The notes beneath the pieces were generated by a model, which was not told the DNA's origin, did no database searches, and was given only the letters and a program-made list of their open reading frames with translations. Of a stretch of 64,000 nt of DNA, positions 10,701 to 18,999 are shown piece by piece. Positions within the stretch are counted from its first letter, which is position 1; each line of letters opens with the position of its first letter. Source of the stretch: Meghimatium bilineatum (lineage: Eukaryota; Mollusca; Gastropoda; Stylommatophora; Philomycidae). The stretch lies in contig CM067319.1 in NCBI GenBank assembly GCA_034231615.1, positions 10,810,891-10,874,890 of the forward strand, in the 5' to 3' direction. A program made the translations under genes and the position numbers.

Positions 10701-13448
10701 TAAATATCAATTGGCAAACATTTCCAAGGGAAATAATCAAATTAATAATCACATCAGAGGGGTATGCATTCCAAACAAGAACCAAATTACTTCCATAGTT
10801 CATACAGCCACCAGGAAATAAGGTATTCCTGCTTTAGGAAGATCAAGGAATGGAGCTATGGCTACTGAGTAAGTGTGAAGGTAAAACTTAGTCACATAGT
10901 TTCTCGTCAACCACTGACTAGGCAGCTGAGCATTTATGGGAAAACTGTGTGCTATAATGCTTCTTCATAACTCAGCTGTCCTTGACTTTTATATTGATTC
11001 CAACTTGGGGAGATAGTGGAGGAGGACAATCGAGGAGTAGGATGAGGAAGATATACAATCAGCAGGTTATTGGAACTGTCACATACCCTTTGACATCTAG
11101 AGATGGAACCCCTGTGGGGATGTCTGGAGTGTGCTGACATTGATTCAGAAAATTGTGAATGCTTTGATTCCAGTAGTCATATTCAGTATGAAAATATGGC
11201 TATCTTTCCTGAAGATTGCTGTTGTGATTGCCCTGGGTCACCAGCTCAGAAGGAAAGTAAACAATAGTGACATTATTCTTCTTCTGCGTTCAGCAACTGT
11301 GGTCATGCTATATTGTCAGGCCCTTCGTCAAGACAAAGTCCACCGTCTTCTCCAGGTCAGAGCAATTGCCCCATAGCTTTTGCCTCAAGTCAGTATCCTC
11401 TGGCCAGGTCTGCTGTCTCTGCTCGTTGCATGTTGAGCAGTCCTGAATTATGTGTTCTGGATTCTGGGTCCCGGATCCACATGGACATTCAAGTGACATT
11501 GTAACTTGCTATGCATGTTGTAAGAGGTGATTAAGGAGATTTTTGGGGGTGGGATTGACTGTCCCATCCCATTGAAGGTTATTGACCATCATCCATTCTG
11601 ACATTGGATGTGTCAGGCTGAGCGATGCAGATAATGCTGTTAAACTGTAACCATAGCGCATGCATTCCACTGTCTGTATCTATTGTCTTTTCTGCTTTTT
11701 CTGTTAGCCGTTGCAGGATTGGGTGATGACCGTATTTAGTCACTTGATATGCAGTAATATTGTGATGTCTCCGAATGTTGGTAACTTCATAAATCCACCT
11801 TATCGGTCTTCCTCTGCCTCTTGCTGTTTCCATTTTCATGTTGTATGCTCTTGCTCTTGACTAATATGGGTTCATTCTTATAAAGTGTCCAAACCATTTC
11901 AGTCTCTGTTTTCAATATATTTGACCACAGACTTTCCAATAGCTTGTAGTCTTCTCATTCATCACATGATCTCTTCTTATTTTTTGCTGCTTTTTTTAAA
12001 CACCTCATTTCACATGTAGTAAGCTTTCTCTCTTATAATTTAATTAGTGTCCATGTCTGACATTGATAACACCATGTTGGTATGAAGACTGGATTTATCT
12101 CCTTCTTCTTCTGCATTCAGAATCTCAGTGCCGATGAAGATGAGTGTGTCAGGACATTGACGTAAATAAAACGGTGACACAACACATTTCCATTTTCTGG
12201 ACTACATCAAAAACACATTTCCATTTTCTGGACTACATCCTGCTGGAAATATAGTATGACCATTGTCCTGCTACAAAAGAGAACCAACGGTAGTTTGAGA
12301 ATGAACACAGAAGTAGAAGAAGAAGAAGAAGCATCTCAATCATGTTAGATTGTCAGGCCTGTCACCGGGGCAAAGTCCACTTTTTCATGTCAGAACGGCT
12401 GCCCCATGGATTTTGCCTCCCTTTTGAGGCAAGGGGCCCAGCTTAATCCTCACATGCATCGTCACCGCAGATGAGTCAACAAAGTTGATGGAAGAATAAC
12501 AAACTCCATGGCTCAGAAGTATATGATACACTCCTGACAGGACAATCCTGGTATACTGCTGCATTACAATGACTCCCTTCAGGGATCAAACATGTATCCA
12601 AAAACTTCTCTCATACAACCATGCCTTTGAGACAATGAACCTTCATCCAAAAACTTCTCTCATACAACCATACCTTTGAGACAATGAACCTTCATCCAAA
12701 AACTTCTCTCATACAACCATACCTTTGAGACAATGAACCTTCATCCAAAAACTTCTCTCATACAACCATACCTTTGAGACAATGAACCTTCATCCAAAAA
12801 CTTCTCTCATACAACCATACCTTTGAGACAATGAACCTTCATCCAAAAACTTCTCTCATACAATTATACCTTTGAGACAATGAACCTTCATCCAAAAACT
12901 TCTCTCATACAACCATACCTTTGAGACAATGAACCTTCATCCAAAAACTTCTCTCATACAACCATACCTTTGAGACAATGAACCTTCATCCAAAAACTTC
13001 TCTCATACAACCATACCTTTGAGACAATGAACCTTCATCCAAAAACTTATCTCATACAACCATACCTTTGAGACAATGAACCTTCATCCAAAAACTTATC
13101 TCATACAACCATATCTTTGAGACAATGAACCTTCATCCAAAAACTTCTCTCATACAACCATATCTTTGAGACAATGAACCTTACTGTCAGAAAGGCTATG
13201 TGTTATCACGAGCTATTTGCTCACAACTAAAGGGAGTACTTCATCATCATCACCACCAATTTCTCTTAGAGTCTGTGAACAACCAACTATTTAATGTGAG
13301 TATATCTCATTATGTTTCTACTCTTACAGGAGAAGTTGGAGACTGGAAGAATCATCTTTCTGCAGACATTATACAGAAGTTGGATGAGATTGTTTCTGCC
13401 AAATTAGCCCCAGCAGGTGTTCCTATCAGAGACAGCTTATCAAAATAA
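1578..13448 (+). CDS. Cytosolic sulfotransferase (SULT family), 3' five exons
   Basis: Family role: transfers sulfonate from PAPS to small acceptors in the cytosol; the acceptor cannot be inferred. Exons are 1578-1789, 5017-5152, 5999-6093, 8417-8597 and 13330-13448; all have AG/GT borders and compatible phases, giving 246 residues plus a split first codon. Visible family signatures in order: ITWLQEIVYL (end of the KxGTTW P-loop), RLIKTHLPLSLLP with the catalytic-type His at residue 54, IIYIARNPKDTVVSYFHF (PAPS-binding Arg/Ser), ILVLFYEDLQVDLHKAVLDI, and the C-terminal RKGEVGDWKNHL signature. Family members are near 300 residues, so roughly 50 N-terminal residues (start codon and most of the P-loop) lie upstream of the window; no matching exon is visible in 1-1577. 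No frameshift or missing key residue is seen. AATAAA at 13444-13449 overlaps the stop. Introns are full of repeats. Confidence is high for family, low for subfamily. Confidence 0.93.
2060..2195 (-). mobile_element. tRNA-derived SINE, decayed
   Basis: Read on the minus strand, GTAGTGGTTAAATCATTCACC-like and GGTTGGGAGTTTGAAC segments resemble pol III A and B boxes, about 30 bp apart. No tail or TSD identified. Confidence 0.45.
2196..2310 (-). mobile_element. RepB fragment
   Basis: Matches the middle of RepB on the minus strand: ATGGTTTACAG, then a CCAACTTTAGCAT-like segment and CACTTTGACC. Confidence 0.55.
2480..2775 (+). mobile_element. RepA head joined to RepE
   Basis: 2485-2550 is a RepA head (GGCACAAATAAAATGGTGAC). 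It runs into RepE, marked by CCACAGTCCTACCCAAG, GTGCATCAGCAACCGTGG and a tail near CAAACAAGAAGAAGAA. Confidence 0.55.
2800..2962 (-). mobile_element. RepB copy, head-to-head with next
   Basis: Minus-strand RepB 5' half (GGGATGGGACAGTCAC, TCTTATGACATGCAT, CTAGCAACATGTGG). Its 5' head faces the 5' head of the plus copy at 2993. Confidence 0.65.
2993..3268 (+). mobile_element. RepB copy
   Basis: Near-full-length RepB: TGTGTTGCTGGGGCTCAAAA at the head, GTCAGTGACCCAGA in the middle, CATCCTGTTAATCTACAGG and GAGTTTGAG near the tail. Confidence 0.7.
3317..3524. repeat. 52-bp tandem repeat, 4 copies
   Basis: Exactly four 52-bp copies starting GTCATGTCTAAGCATTAAG and ending CATTCACTGTGAT. One base (G to C) separates copies 1-2 from copies 3-4. 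Confidence 0.95.
3630..3860 (+). mobile_element. RepE copy
   Basis: Shares with 2550-2775 and 6520-6815 the segments CCACAGTCCTGCCCAAGCAA, GCTGAAGTCAGA and GCACCAGCAACCATGGTA. Confidence 0.5.
3868..4340 (+). mobile_element. RepB copy split by an insertion
   Basis: The RepB head lies at 3868-3995 (CGGGGCATGAGCGGGGA, GTTGTAAGAGGTGACTAAGG) and its 3' half at 4193-4340 (CACGCTGAAGTCGGATG, CTGTAAAC, TCTGCAGGACTTTGAG). The interruption is an antisense RTE-like LINE piece. Confidence 0.6.
4003..4190 (-). mobile_element. RTE-like LINE 3' end inserted in RepB
   Basis: Minus-strand sequence parallels the plus-strand LINE tail at 62,990-63,215 (AACGTTGTCTTCCCAATGAA here is the complement of that copy). 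The protein ends with a GKTTFWKEY-type signature. Confidence 0.65.
4341..4520 (+). mobile_element. I-clade-like LINE 3' end fragment
   Basis: Encodes TKIWPQETDLKVKLWGNRED followed by a stop. The tail GATCGCAGAAGAAGAAAGG matches the family 3' end. Confidence 0.65.
4521..4640 (-). mobile_element. RepA copy
   Basis: Minus-strand RepA: CTTGTAGAAGAACAATGG, TCCTACTAGATTTCCAGCA, CCACCGTTTTATTTGTGC. Confidence 0.65.
4690..4945 (+). mobile_element. Degenerate SINE-like sequence
   Basis: Shares CATCTGGACCATTTAGAAAACAATGG-like wording and a following AGAAAATCACT motif with the SINE at 47,225. Heavily decayed. Confidence 0.35.
5017..5152 (+). CDS. SULT exon (PAPS-binding ARNPKDTVVSY)
   Basis: Acceptor TTTTCTCAACAG, donor GTATGT. 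The 45 codons start IIYIARNPKDTVVSYFHF and end FVEDQ, plus one base. The Arg and Ser of the 3'-phosphate-binding motif are intact. Confidence 0.93.
5299..5660. repeat. About 55-bp tandem repeat, 6-7 copies
   Basis: The unit contains GGCATTGTTCCATACACA and GAGTTCCCTCCAGATTAGA. Copies vary at the left and are nearly identical at 5460-5600. It lies in a SULT intron. Confidence 0.85.
5800..5925 (-). mobile_element. RepB fragment
   Basis: Minus-strand RepB 5' half: GGGAGGGGCAGACCACCCC, TCTATGACATGTATG, GCTATTCTTTACTCCCCTT. Confidence 0.6.
5999..6093 (+). CDS. SULT exon (YGPWWKHVKEAW...FYEDLQV)
   Basis: Acceptor TTTTCTTTCAG, donor GTAAAT. Two bases complete Val, then 31 codons reading HYGPWWKHVKEAWDKRDYE and ILVLFYEDLQV, the usual SULT pattern. 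It ends in phase 0. Confidence 0.92.
6170..6445 (-). mobile_element. RepA copy with internal 41-bp amplification
   Basis: Minus-strand RepA whose tail-proximal segment (TTCTCAAACTC..GGATCC..TTGTAG.AGGATGATG) is repeated about 4 times at about 6187-6350. It is followed by normal RepA: CTACTAGTTTTCCAGCAG and CACTGTTTTATTTGTACCA. Confidence 0.75.
6520..6815 (+). mobile_element. RepE copy
   Basis: Contains GACTGCAGTCCTGCCGAAGC, CACACCAGCAACCATGGTA and a tail TAAACTGTAAACAAAAAG then AATAAGAAGAAGA. It includes a 25-bp duplication around ACATGTCTTCACAACACG (6710-6760). Confidence 0.55.
6853..7400. repeat. 64-bp tandem repeat, about 8.5 copies
   Basis: The 64-bp unit contains CATGGCAGGCAATGATGACA, CTTCAGGCTTGTGTTG and TTTCATCTCTGGTGTGTG; one copy is 62 bp. 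The short open frames across it reflect the repeat, not a gene. Confidence 0.93.
7697..7841 (+). mobile_element. RepA copy
   Basis: Starts GACATGACGGACCATTAGCA and ends with TCTAGTAGGACCATTGTCC, AGAGATCCAGCGGGA and TTTGAGAATGAATGC. Confidence 0.65.
8033..8163 (+). mobile_element. RepB 3' half
   Basis: Contains GGAATGTGTCAAGCC, CAGCTGTAAACCAT, GCATTCCATTCTCCAGACTA and the tail TGTAAAAGAAGAAG. Confidence 0.6.
8217..8389. mobile_element. pogo/Tigger-like MITE with TA duplication
   Basis: Starts CAGTGGAATCC and ends GGGATTTGACTG, flanked on both sides by TA. The inner part has TTATAAC-type inverted motifs (CCTCTTATAACAAATTT / GTTGTTATAATGGGATT). The terminal form and TA target fit Tc1/mariner (pogo) nonautonomous elements. 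Confidence 0.75.
8417..8597 (+). CDS. SULT exon (DLHKAVLDI...FMRKG)
   Basis: Follows AG at 8415-8416; donor GTAAAT. The 60 codons run from DLHKAVLDIAQYLEKPI through CSFESMKSNKAVNY to ASFMRK, plus one base of the Gly in RKG. Confidence 0.92.
8870..9000. repeat. Dispersed repeat with 'TTTCAACCAAAAGGTCTTTATC'-like core
   Basis: A related sequence occurs at 25,010-25,110, where the core reads ATTTCGACCAAAAGACCTTT. It is compatible with a MITE, but no termini are defined. Confidence 0.35.
9060..9390 (+). mobile_element. I-clade-like LINE 3' fragment
   Basis: Encodes KNLAKTGSN, VRLRTGHNRRKQHMYRKFGV and CPCGQSPEKEEHF, the RNase H to C-terminal knuckle stretch of the family. Truncated before the usual tail. 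Confidence 0.7.
9391..10530 (+). pseudogene. RTE-like LINE reverse-transcriptase remnant
   Basis: The reverse-transcriptase palm is recognisable in broken frames: FIDYTKAFEFVNRHQL then a stop, GVREGCTLSPYLFNI, and IRYADNTMLL, where the second catalytic Asp of YADD is Asn. Downstream come VYPVVTYGC, a stop, AWTLNKTVAKRIRSSELKFC and a FFSHIKRHDG tail, as in RTE-type elements. Multiple stops and frameshifts mean it is inactive. It lies in the last SULT intron. Assignment to RTE is from overall pattern; another non-LTR clade with the same tail is possible. Confidence 0.75.
10555..10670 (+). mobile_element. I-clade-like LINE 3' terminus
   Basis: Encodes DKLYSLVSGL and TTVQFIEEIH followed by a stop, matching the last residues of the LINE ORF (compare GTKQEMENTVQFIQE at 45.3 kb). 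Confidence 0.5.
10671..11270 (+). other. SULT intron, nothing recognised
   Basis: AT-rich sequence without an identifiable repeat, gene or motif. Confidence 0.4.
11275..11505 (-). mobile_element. I-clade-like LINE 3' fragment
   Basis: The minus strand encodes CPCGSGTQNPEHIIQDC, QTWPEDTDLRQKLWGNCSDL and EKTVDFVL, and ends with ACGCAGAAGAAGAATAA. It is close kin of the 860-1466 copy in opposite orientation. Confidence 0.75.
11508..11675 (+). mobile_element. RepB fragment
   Basis: GCATGTTGTAAGAGGTGATT, GACTGTCCCATCCCATTGA, GGATGTGTCAGGC, and a degenerate GTAAACTGTAACCATAGCG region. Confidence 0.6.
11676..12000 (-). mobile_element. LINE C-terminal tail fragment
   Basis: The minus strand encodes RLKWFGHFIRMNPY, METARGRGRPIRWIYEVTNI and HHNITAYQVTKYG. 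The WFGH/GRGRP pattern is the tail of RTE-like LINE proteins. Confidence 0.55.
12113..12335 (+). mobile_element. RepA copy with 38-bp internal duplication
   Basis: The segment ACACATTTCCATTTTCTGGA plus CTACATC occurs twice in tandem. It is followed by GACCATTGTCCTGCTACAA and a long GAA tail (AGTAGAAGAAGAAGAAG). Confidence 0.7.
12440..13258 (+). repeat. RepC copy with 49-bp internal array
   Basis: Flanks match RepC: AGTATATGATACACTCCTGACAGG-like text at the left, and at the right GCTCACAACTAAAGGGAGT followed by TCATCATCATC. Between them lie about 12 copies (about 12,594-13,182) of a 49-bp unit containing CATCCAAAAACTTCTCTCAT and ACCTTTGAGACAATGAACC. The other RepC copy at 46.3 kb has this segment once. 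Confidence 0.8.
13330..13448 (+). CDS. SULT last exon (GEVGDWKNHL to stop)
   Basis: Acceptor CTCTTACAG. Two bases complete the Gly of RKGEVGDWK; the exon ends with a TAA stop after DSLSK. The C-terminal tail is somewhat longer than in vertebrate SULT1 enzymes. It lies 4.7 kb from the previous exon, across an intron loaded with LINE pieces and a 49-bp array. Confidence 0.92.
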
Positions 13449-13513
13449 AAATTGAATATTTGATTACCGGTAGTCTCATTTGTTCTGTCAGAATTAGCAA
13501 AGATGGTTTAGAT

Positions 13514-13723
13514 TAGTGTATCCCAATGTGTGGCCCATGCCCCACAGAGGGGCAATCTGATTGTTCAAGGGGGGGGGGGGATTCAAACAAGTTGTAATTA
13601 GGATTCATTTAGGAATAATTCAATTTTGGAATATAAAAAAATATGTATATGTTTCATAGAAGGGCATCAGAATTTTAGAAAGACTTCAGTGGCACATGTT
13701 AGAAAAGAGGTTGGGAAACACTG
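13514..13723. mobile_element. hAT-like MITE with 8-bp TSD
   Basis: Left end TAGTGTATCCCAATG and right end GGTTGGGAAACACTG are imperfect inverted repeats, flanked by the 8-bp direct repeat GTTTAGAT at 13506-13513 and 13724-13731. The 210-bp size, termini and 8-bp TSD fit hAT. A 13-base G run lies inside. Confidence 0.85.
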
Positions 13724-13909
13724 GTTTAGATGCTGTAATGGGGAATGCAAGCATATCTCATAAGTAGTTATGCGTTATGACTGCAGGTTATCATCAGCAT
13801 ACACAGGAGTCTATAGGTGCTCCGAGACCCACTGATAAATCCATTACAGTGTAACAGCTGATATTTCCAATTCAATTATTTCCTCATAAGTAGTGTTTAA
13901 GAGTAAATA

Positions 13910-14454
13910 CAGTAAAACATAATAAGTGGAATTCTTACAGTAAAACATAATAAGTTGAATTCTTACAGTAAAACATAATACGTTGAATTCTTACAGTAAA
14001 ACATAATAAGTTGAATTCTTACAGTAAAACATAATAAGTTGAATTCTTACAGTAAAACATAATAAGTTGAATTCTTACAGTAAAACATAATAAGTTGAAT
14101 TCTTACAGTAAAACTTAATAAGTTGAATTCTTACAGTAAAACATAATAAGTTGAATTCTTACAGTAAAACTTAATAAGTTGAATTCTTACAGTAAAACAT
14201 AATAAGTTGAATTCTTACAGTAAAACATAATAAGTTGAATTCTTACAGTAAAACATAATAAGTTGAATTCTTACAGTAAAACATAATAAGTTGAATCTTT
14301 CTGCACATTCTTTTATAACAAATTTCCCTCTATAATAACACTTTTCAAAATCCCAAATTATATTCTATATTGTTTCTACTGTATGTATCAAATTTCTGTT
14401 ATTACATACATATTTTGTCGGTCTGAATCAGGTTGTTATAATGGGATTCCACTG
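13910..14454. mobile_element. pogo-like MITE with 28-bp terminal array
   Basis: The right side (14,300-14,454) is a standard copy ending GGGATTCCACTG then TA. The left side begins TA/CAGTAAAACATAATAAG and repeats a 28-bp unit (CAGTAAAACATAATAAG..TTGAATTCTTA) about 14 times before resuming normal MITE sequence. The array therefore replaces or extends the left terminus. Confidence 0.8.
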
Positions 14455-14460
14455 TACAGA

Positions 14461-14640
14461 GGAGCTGCTGTAGCTCAGTTGTTAGTGAATGAGTTTCATA
14501 GTTCGGTGATTCTGGTTCAATTTTCAGTTGAAGTGGAAATATGTTTAAATTACTAGGACAACCAGGTCTAAGTAAATGGGTACCAGATCCTCTGGGACAG
14601 TAAAGGCAGCTGGCATGATGCTAACCATATGATTTCTATG
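14461..14640 (+). mobile_element. tRNA-derived SINE
   Basis: GCTGTAGCTCAGTTGTTAG (A-box-like) and TTCTGGTTCAATTTTCAG (B-box-like) about 35 bp apart. Then AAATGGGTACCAGAT, a segment shared with the SINE at 45,508 (AAATGGGTACCGGAT). Not a functional tRNA: stems do not pair well. Confidence 0.6.
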
Positions 14641-15120
14641 TATTACATTTGTCAGCGAAAAATGCAAGACTATCACCATATTCCTCCTAATGCGAGCCTA
14701 TCACCATATTCCCCCCAAATACGCCTCATTTTCATGAAAATGGGAAGTTTTACTTTTTGTCTATTGTTTATCCCCAGGTGGAAGCTGGTTGATAGCATCC
14801 ACACTTGCCTTTAAGCATAGGAGTGGGAGCTGTAACTTTCTGTTCAAGACCAGATGTGACGCCTGAGTCATACTGGGTCCATGTTTATGGAGAGTGGTCG
14901 TAATGTTATCGATCCATCTCTTTCTGTCTTCCCTTGGCTCTGCATCAGATGATCGTTTACTTATAAATAAAATACACTGAAAACAGACTTTTTAGTACAA
15001 ACGTCCTGTGAGTTTCTTTTAGAGAGCATAAAAGAAATGTCTACAGAAGAAATTCTTCTTCTGCACATAGATACTGACTAATGTAGCAAATAAAGTAGTG
15101 AGTTTTACAATGACTGACTC
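14641..15120. other. Nothing firmly recognised
   Basis: Possible decayed LINE tail; a short open frame at 14,629-14,814 has no family features. Confidence 0.3.
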
Positions 15121-15420
15121 TCAGACATACAAAGCTATAGATTCTTCATCTTCTTCTGTTCACTTGAAACATGTCTATATCTGTATTTCTGTCTCCTGAA
15201 TAAAACTCAGTCTTTTGTAGTTCATACAGTGTCCCATAGAGCTTTGATTCCAGTGTTGTTTCCTCTGACCAATATGTCTGCCTCAGCGTTTCATGCTCAG
15301 AACACTCTTAAAGTATATGTTTGGCACTCTGTGCCGCCTGTACACATGGCTGTGTTGCCAATCTTGAACTTTGTGTACATGTGACTGCGGAGTCGGTTGT
15401 GTCCTGTTCTGAGGCATAGA
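15121..15420 (-). mobile_element. I-clade-like LINE 3' fragment
   Basis: The minus strand encodes LCLRTGHNRLRSHMYTKFKI and GNTAMC, then frameshifted CP-type and tail residues. The (GAA)n end lies near 15,150 as TTCATCTTCTTCTGTTC on +. Confidence 0.7.
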
Positions 15421-15770
15421 ATTAAAGCTATAAATATCATTATATCAAGCAGGCCAAATATATGTTTCATTCTTAATGTCATCAATAAAAAAAATATGGG
15501 ATGAATATATGACAAATAAGAACCATGATAATAATAATAGTTATTATTATTATTCCTCTGCGATCAGAGTTTATTTTGTTCATCCATTAAATGATGATGA
15601 TGACTATTTGTTACATCCACTTTATGAAATTCAGTTTGAGATATGTCCTTGACTATGAGTTCGCATATGGCTAATCCTGGTCGCTAATACACCCTATCCT
15701 GGTGGTAAAGGTCCTTGGGCACACCAGGTACCAGATGATCATTGTAGATGGTGATTGATATGCCTGTGCC

Positions 15771-16247
15771 TTTCTAGCGATATTTCGCCGTTGAGTTTCT
15801 GCATTTCTCCTCTTTTCTAGTGATATTTCGTTGTTGAGTTTCTGCATTTCTCCTCTTTTCTAGTGATATTTCGTTGTTGAGTTTCTGCATTTCTCCTCTT
15901 TTCTAGTGATATTTCGTTGTTGAGTTTCTGCATTTCTCCTCTTTTCTAGTGATATTTCGTTGTTGAGTTTCTGCATTTCTCCTCTTTTCTAGTGATATTT
16001 CGTTGTTGAGTTTCTGCATTTCTCCTCTTTTCTAGCGATATTTCGTTGTTGAGTTTCTGCATTTCTCCTCTTTTCTAGTGATATTTCGTTGTTGAGTTTC
16101 TGCATTTCTCCTCTTTTCTAGTGATATTTCGTTGTTGAGTTTCTGCATTTCTCCTCTTTTCTAGTGATATTTCGTTGTTGAGTTTCTGCATTTCTCCTCT
16201 TTTCTAGTGATATTTCGCTGTTGAGTTTCTGCATTTCTCCTCTTTTC
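15771..16247. repeat. 44-bp tandem repeat, about 11 copies
   Basis: The unit contains TCTAGTGATATTTCGTTGTT and GAGTTTCTGCATTTCTCC. Copies are almost identical except the first and last (TTTCGCCG / TTTCGCTG), consistent with recent central homogenisation. Confidence 0.95.
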
Positions 16248-16329
16248 ACAAGATGCTGCACCGTTTAAATCAGCAGTCTATATAGGTTGATGGGTTGCCT
16301 TTATGAATGCAATCATCAACAGGAGCTTC

Positions 16330-16712
16330 TCTCCGGTTGGTTAGTTAGTTAGTTATTCCTCTAGGGCTAAAGTCGGCACATAGGGCGGATGTCATATATT
16401 TTCATGTCTCTCGTTTTGCAATTTGCTTTAGATCTTCATTGTTTCTGATACCGATGGTAAAACGTTCTCTTGTAATAGTTCTACGTAAAGTTTCTTTTGA
16501 TCTTCCTCGTGTTCTCTTGCCCTTTGGTGACAACATCAATGTCTGACAGGGAAGTCTTTCAGTATCCATTCATAGCGCGTGTCCGATGTAATTCCAGCAA
16601 CGCTTTATAATATAGGTGGATACATATTCTTGTTTTTATTCTTGTCTGACAATTGTGTTTGATTTGAAGTTTGACCAACGTATGTTCAGTAGCCTTCTAA
16701 GACATTTATTTT
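16330..16712 (-). mobile_element. LINE C-terminal tail with (TAAC)n end
   Basis: The minus strand encodes CLRRLLNIRWSNFKSN, KRCWNYIGHAL, GKRTRGRSKETLRRTITRE and ALCADFSPRGITN, then AACTAACTAACTAAC. It is the same family as 21,380-21,595. Confidence 0.7.
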
Positions 16713-16990
16713 CAAAGGTGTTTGGTCTTTGTTCTAAGTTTGATGTTGCTTTTCAACTTTCGCATCCATATGTTCTCTCCGGTGCTCCACTGTTTTTTTC
16801 TTCCAATTTTGTCTCTTGGGACCAAGTTTTAGTCCTTAGGTCGTCCAATAGTGGACATGTCTGCAGAATGAGTCTGGAGACCATTATGACATGGGCATTG
16901 ATCAGTTTTGATCTTTATTTAATGAAGATGTGCTTGTTGTCTACAGTGCCCTGTACAGAATGCAAAGATGATTGTATGTAAGACTTTCTA
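16713..16990 (-). mobile_element. I-clade-like LINE C-terminal fragment
   Basis: The minus strand encodes CPLLDDLRTKTWSQETKLEE and GAPENIW-type residues. The 121-aa plus-strand open frame over it is antisense and is rejected. Confidence 0.55.
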
Positions 16991-17099
16991 TGATAATAGT
17001 TATTACCTGAACCAACAGCGGTACATTCTGGGCATCCCTATAGAAGTTCTGTCTCTTTTAGCAGTAATATATGTGTGTGTGTGTTGACCCGCTTCAATC

Positions 17100-17245
17100 A
17101 TAGACCATGCTGAAGTCTGATATGTCATACAGAAAGGTGCAGATATCACAGTCAAGCTGTAAACCATGACACGAGTCATTCCATTCTCTAGACTATATTC
17201 TGCTAATCTGTAAGAGTTTGAGAGCGAACATTGAAGATGACCACT
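17100..17245 (+). mobile_element. RepB 3' half
   Basis: CCATGCTGAAGTCTGATATG, CAAGCTGTAAACCATGACAC, CATTCCATTCTCTAGACTA and TCTGTAAGAGTTTGAGAG. Confidence 0.65.
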
Positions 17246-17310
17246 GTCTGCATCAGGAGGAAAAATTATTATTGTTGCATTTCTACTGATGCCATGACTT
17301 TAAATGCACT

Positions 17311-17468
17311 GATTCTGCCGAAGAAGGATGTGTCGGGCCATTTACGCAAATAAAATTGTGACACAACGCATTTCCATTTTCTGGACTACATCCTTCTGGA
17401 AATCTAATTGAACCATGTTCCTGCTACAAGAGATATGTAGTGGGAGTTTGAGAATGAACGATGAAGAA
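17311..17468 (+). mobile_element. RepA copy
   Basis: Head CCGAAGAAGGATGTGTCGGG; end GGGAGTTTGAGAATGAACG followed by ATGAAGAAGAA. Confidence 0.75.
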
Positions 17469-17675
17469 GAAATGCACTGATGTACCATTCTTAGCCTTTT
17501 GAATTACAATGTCAACATGTTTGCTAAGTACCATAACAGTAGCTTTAGCTACAGAACTCCCAGTCAGATTTCCAATCACAACTATAAGAGAATAAAGTGA
17601 CCCACAAGAATACAATAGTACTGTAGAGAGGTAGACGGTGAAAGCATTTTTACAGACGACGGAAGAATAGACAAA

Positions 17676-18250
17676 GGTTGGTTGGTTGCTGATCCAGCGG
17701 TCCATGGGCTCATGCCCTTTGACCCAATGCCATTAAATTGCTGGGAAGTCTGTGGATTTTCGGCCCACCCTGGGCCAGAGAATAACTATCACACCTCCAG
17801 GAAGATAAGTTTCAACCTATGCACAGCTCCAGGCCACTGGAGCCAAGATAGGGTTCACTGTGCTCATTCCTCACCACCAATTGATTACTGGTTATGCCGA
17901 ATTTTCTATTGCTCTAGGCATGCAACCAAATGTTCAAGTCAAAAGGATTGTCACATCCTGAGTCACTGGGCCTCTATGATGGGTCTCAGCCATAGGTTCC
18001 TCCTCCCCAGTGCTGCACAGTACATCTCTGGATCCCTCCCAACCACAGAGGGTGCATACATATATTCAAGTAAACATGAAACACATTTCAACAACAAAGC
18101 AACAGTATAATTGTATAGATGACGTGCCATGAAGCTTCTATAAGAAGATAACCTCAATATAACGGCATTTCATCTACTAAAGTTTTCTGTTGCATGGGTG
18201 GTTTGTCTAGTGGGCCATTGGTGAGACCCACAGATGCAACCACATGCGTA
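17676..18250 (+). mobile_element. RepD copy
   Basis: Begins GGTTGGTTGGTTGC, then TGATCCAGCGGTCCATGGGC; ends near GGGCCATTGGTGAGACCCAC. Almost colinear with 26,638-27,205. The GTTG run suggests a (CAAC)n retroposon tail on the minus strand. Confidence 0.75.
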
Positions 18251-18489
18251 ATAGACAAAGAGATGGAGACAGAATTCAAAATACCAACTACGTAACTTAT
18301 GAACTTAACACCGATTTTTAAACAAACATCTATTTCGATGAAAACAACAGGGGAAATCATAAACTCAATCTTCATACGAACATTGCGTTATCAATGTTTG
18401 ACATGGTGATTGAGGTTAACTAAAGAAAGATTCCTACGTGTGAAATGAGATATCTAAGAAAAACAGAACAAGAAGAGATCATTTGATGA

Positions 18490-18640
18490 ATGAAGAGATT
18501 CATACATTCATCAGGTGCCATGCTGGCTGGCTTAGGCGATCATGGCTCTCCACAGCTCTCTATCTCCAGCATTATGTATCAAGATTGTTGTTTCCCTGCG
18601 GTGCTAGGTTTTTTAAACTGAAGAGATTACAAGAGCTATA
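18490..18640 (-). mobile_element. LINE tail fragment
   Basis: The minus strand carries GAGAGCCATGATCGCCTAAG and CAGCATGGCACCTGATGAA, the same 3' end as the plus-strand copies at 20,085 and 56,335. Confidence 0.6.
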
Positions 18641-18999
18641 TTGGAACAACATTCGTGGTCAAATATATTGAAAAACAAGGACTGATGTAGTTAGGCCATC
18701 AGGGGCAATAACTGCAATTAATTGTCGTTTGGTCCACTGCGAGAATGAAATCATATTGGCCAAAAGCATCCGCATGGAAATGGAAACAAGAGGCAGATGA
18801 ACAACAAGAGGCAGATGAAGAACAAGAGGAAGGTGAGTTGAAGGAGTTACCAACGTTCTGAGAGGTCAAAATATTACTGCATATCAAGCCACTAAACGTG
18901 CCATAGTCCGAAAATCGATAATCATTCAATCTTTCAACTCCTTACAGTAAAATCAGAGAAATGACAATAGAATATAGACACAAGACATGACTGGTCTCC
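18641..18999. other. Nothing recognised
   Basis: Short purine-rich stretch (AACAAGAGGCAGATGAA repeated twice); no gene or defined repeat. Confidence 0.3.

Noticed and set aside
12594-13182. CRISPR-like regular repeats
   Set aside because: Units are contiguous with no unique spacers and the context is a eukaryotic repeat; ordinary tandem array. The same holds for 15,771-16,247 and 29,973-31,100.
16616-16981. 121-codon plus-strand open frame
   Set aside because: Antisense to a recognisable LINE C-terminal fragment.
17682-18110. 142-codon open frame
   Set aside because: Lies in RepD; the frame is not kept in the other RepD copies.
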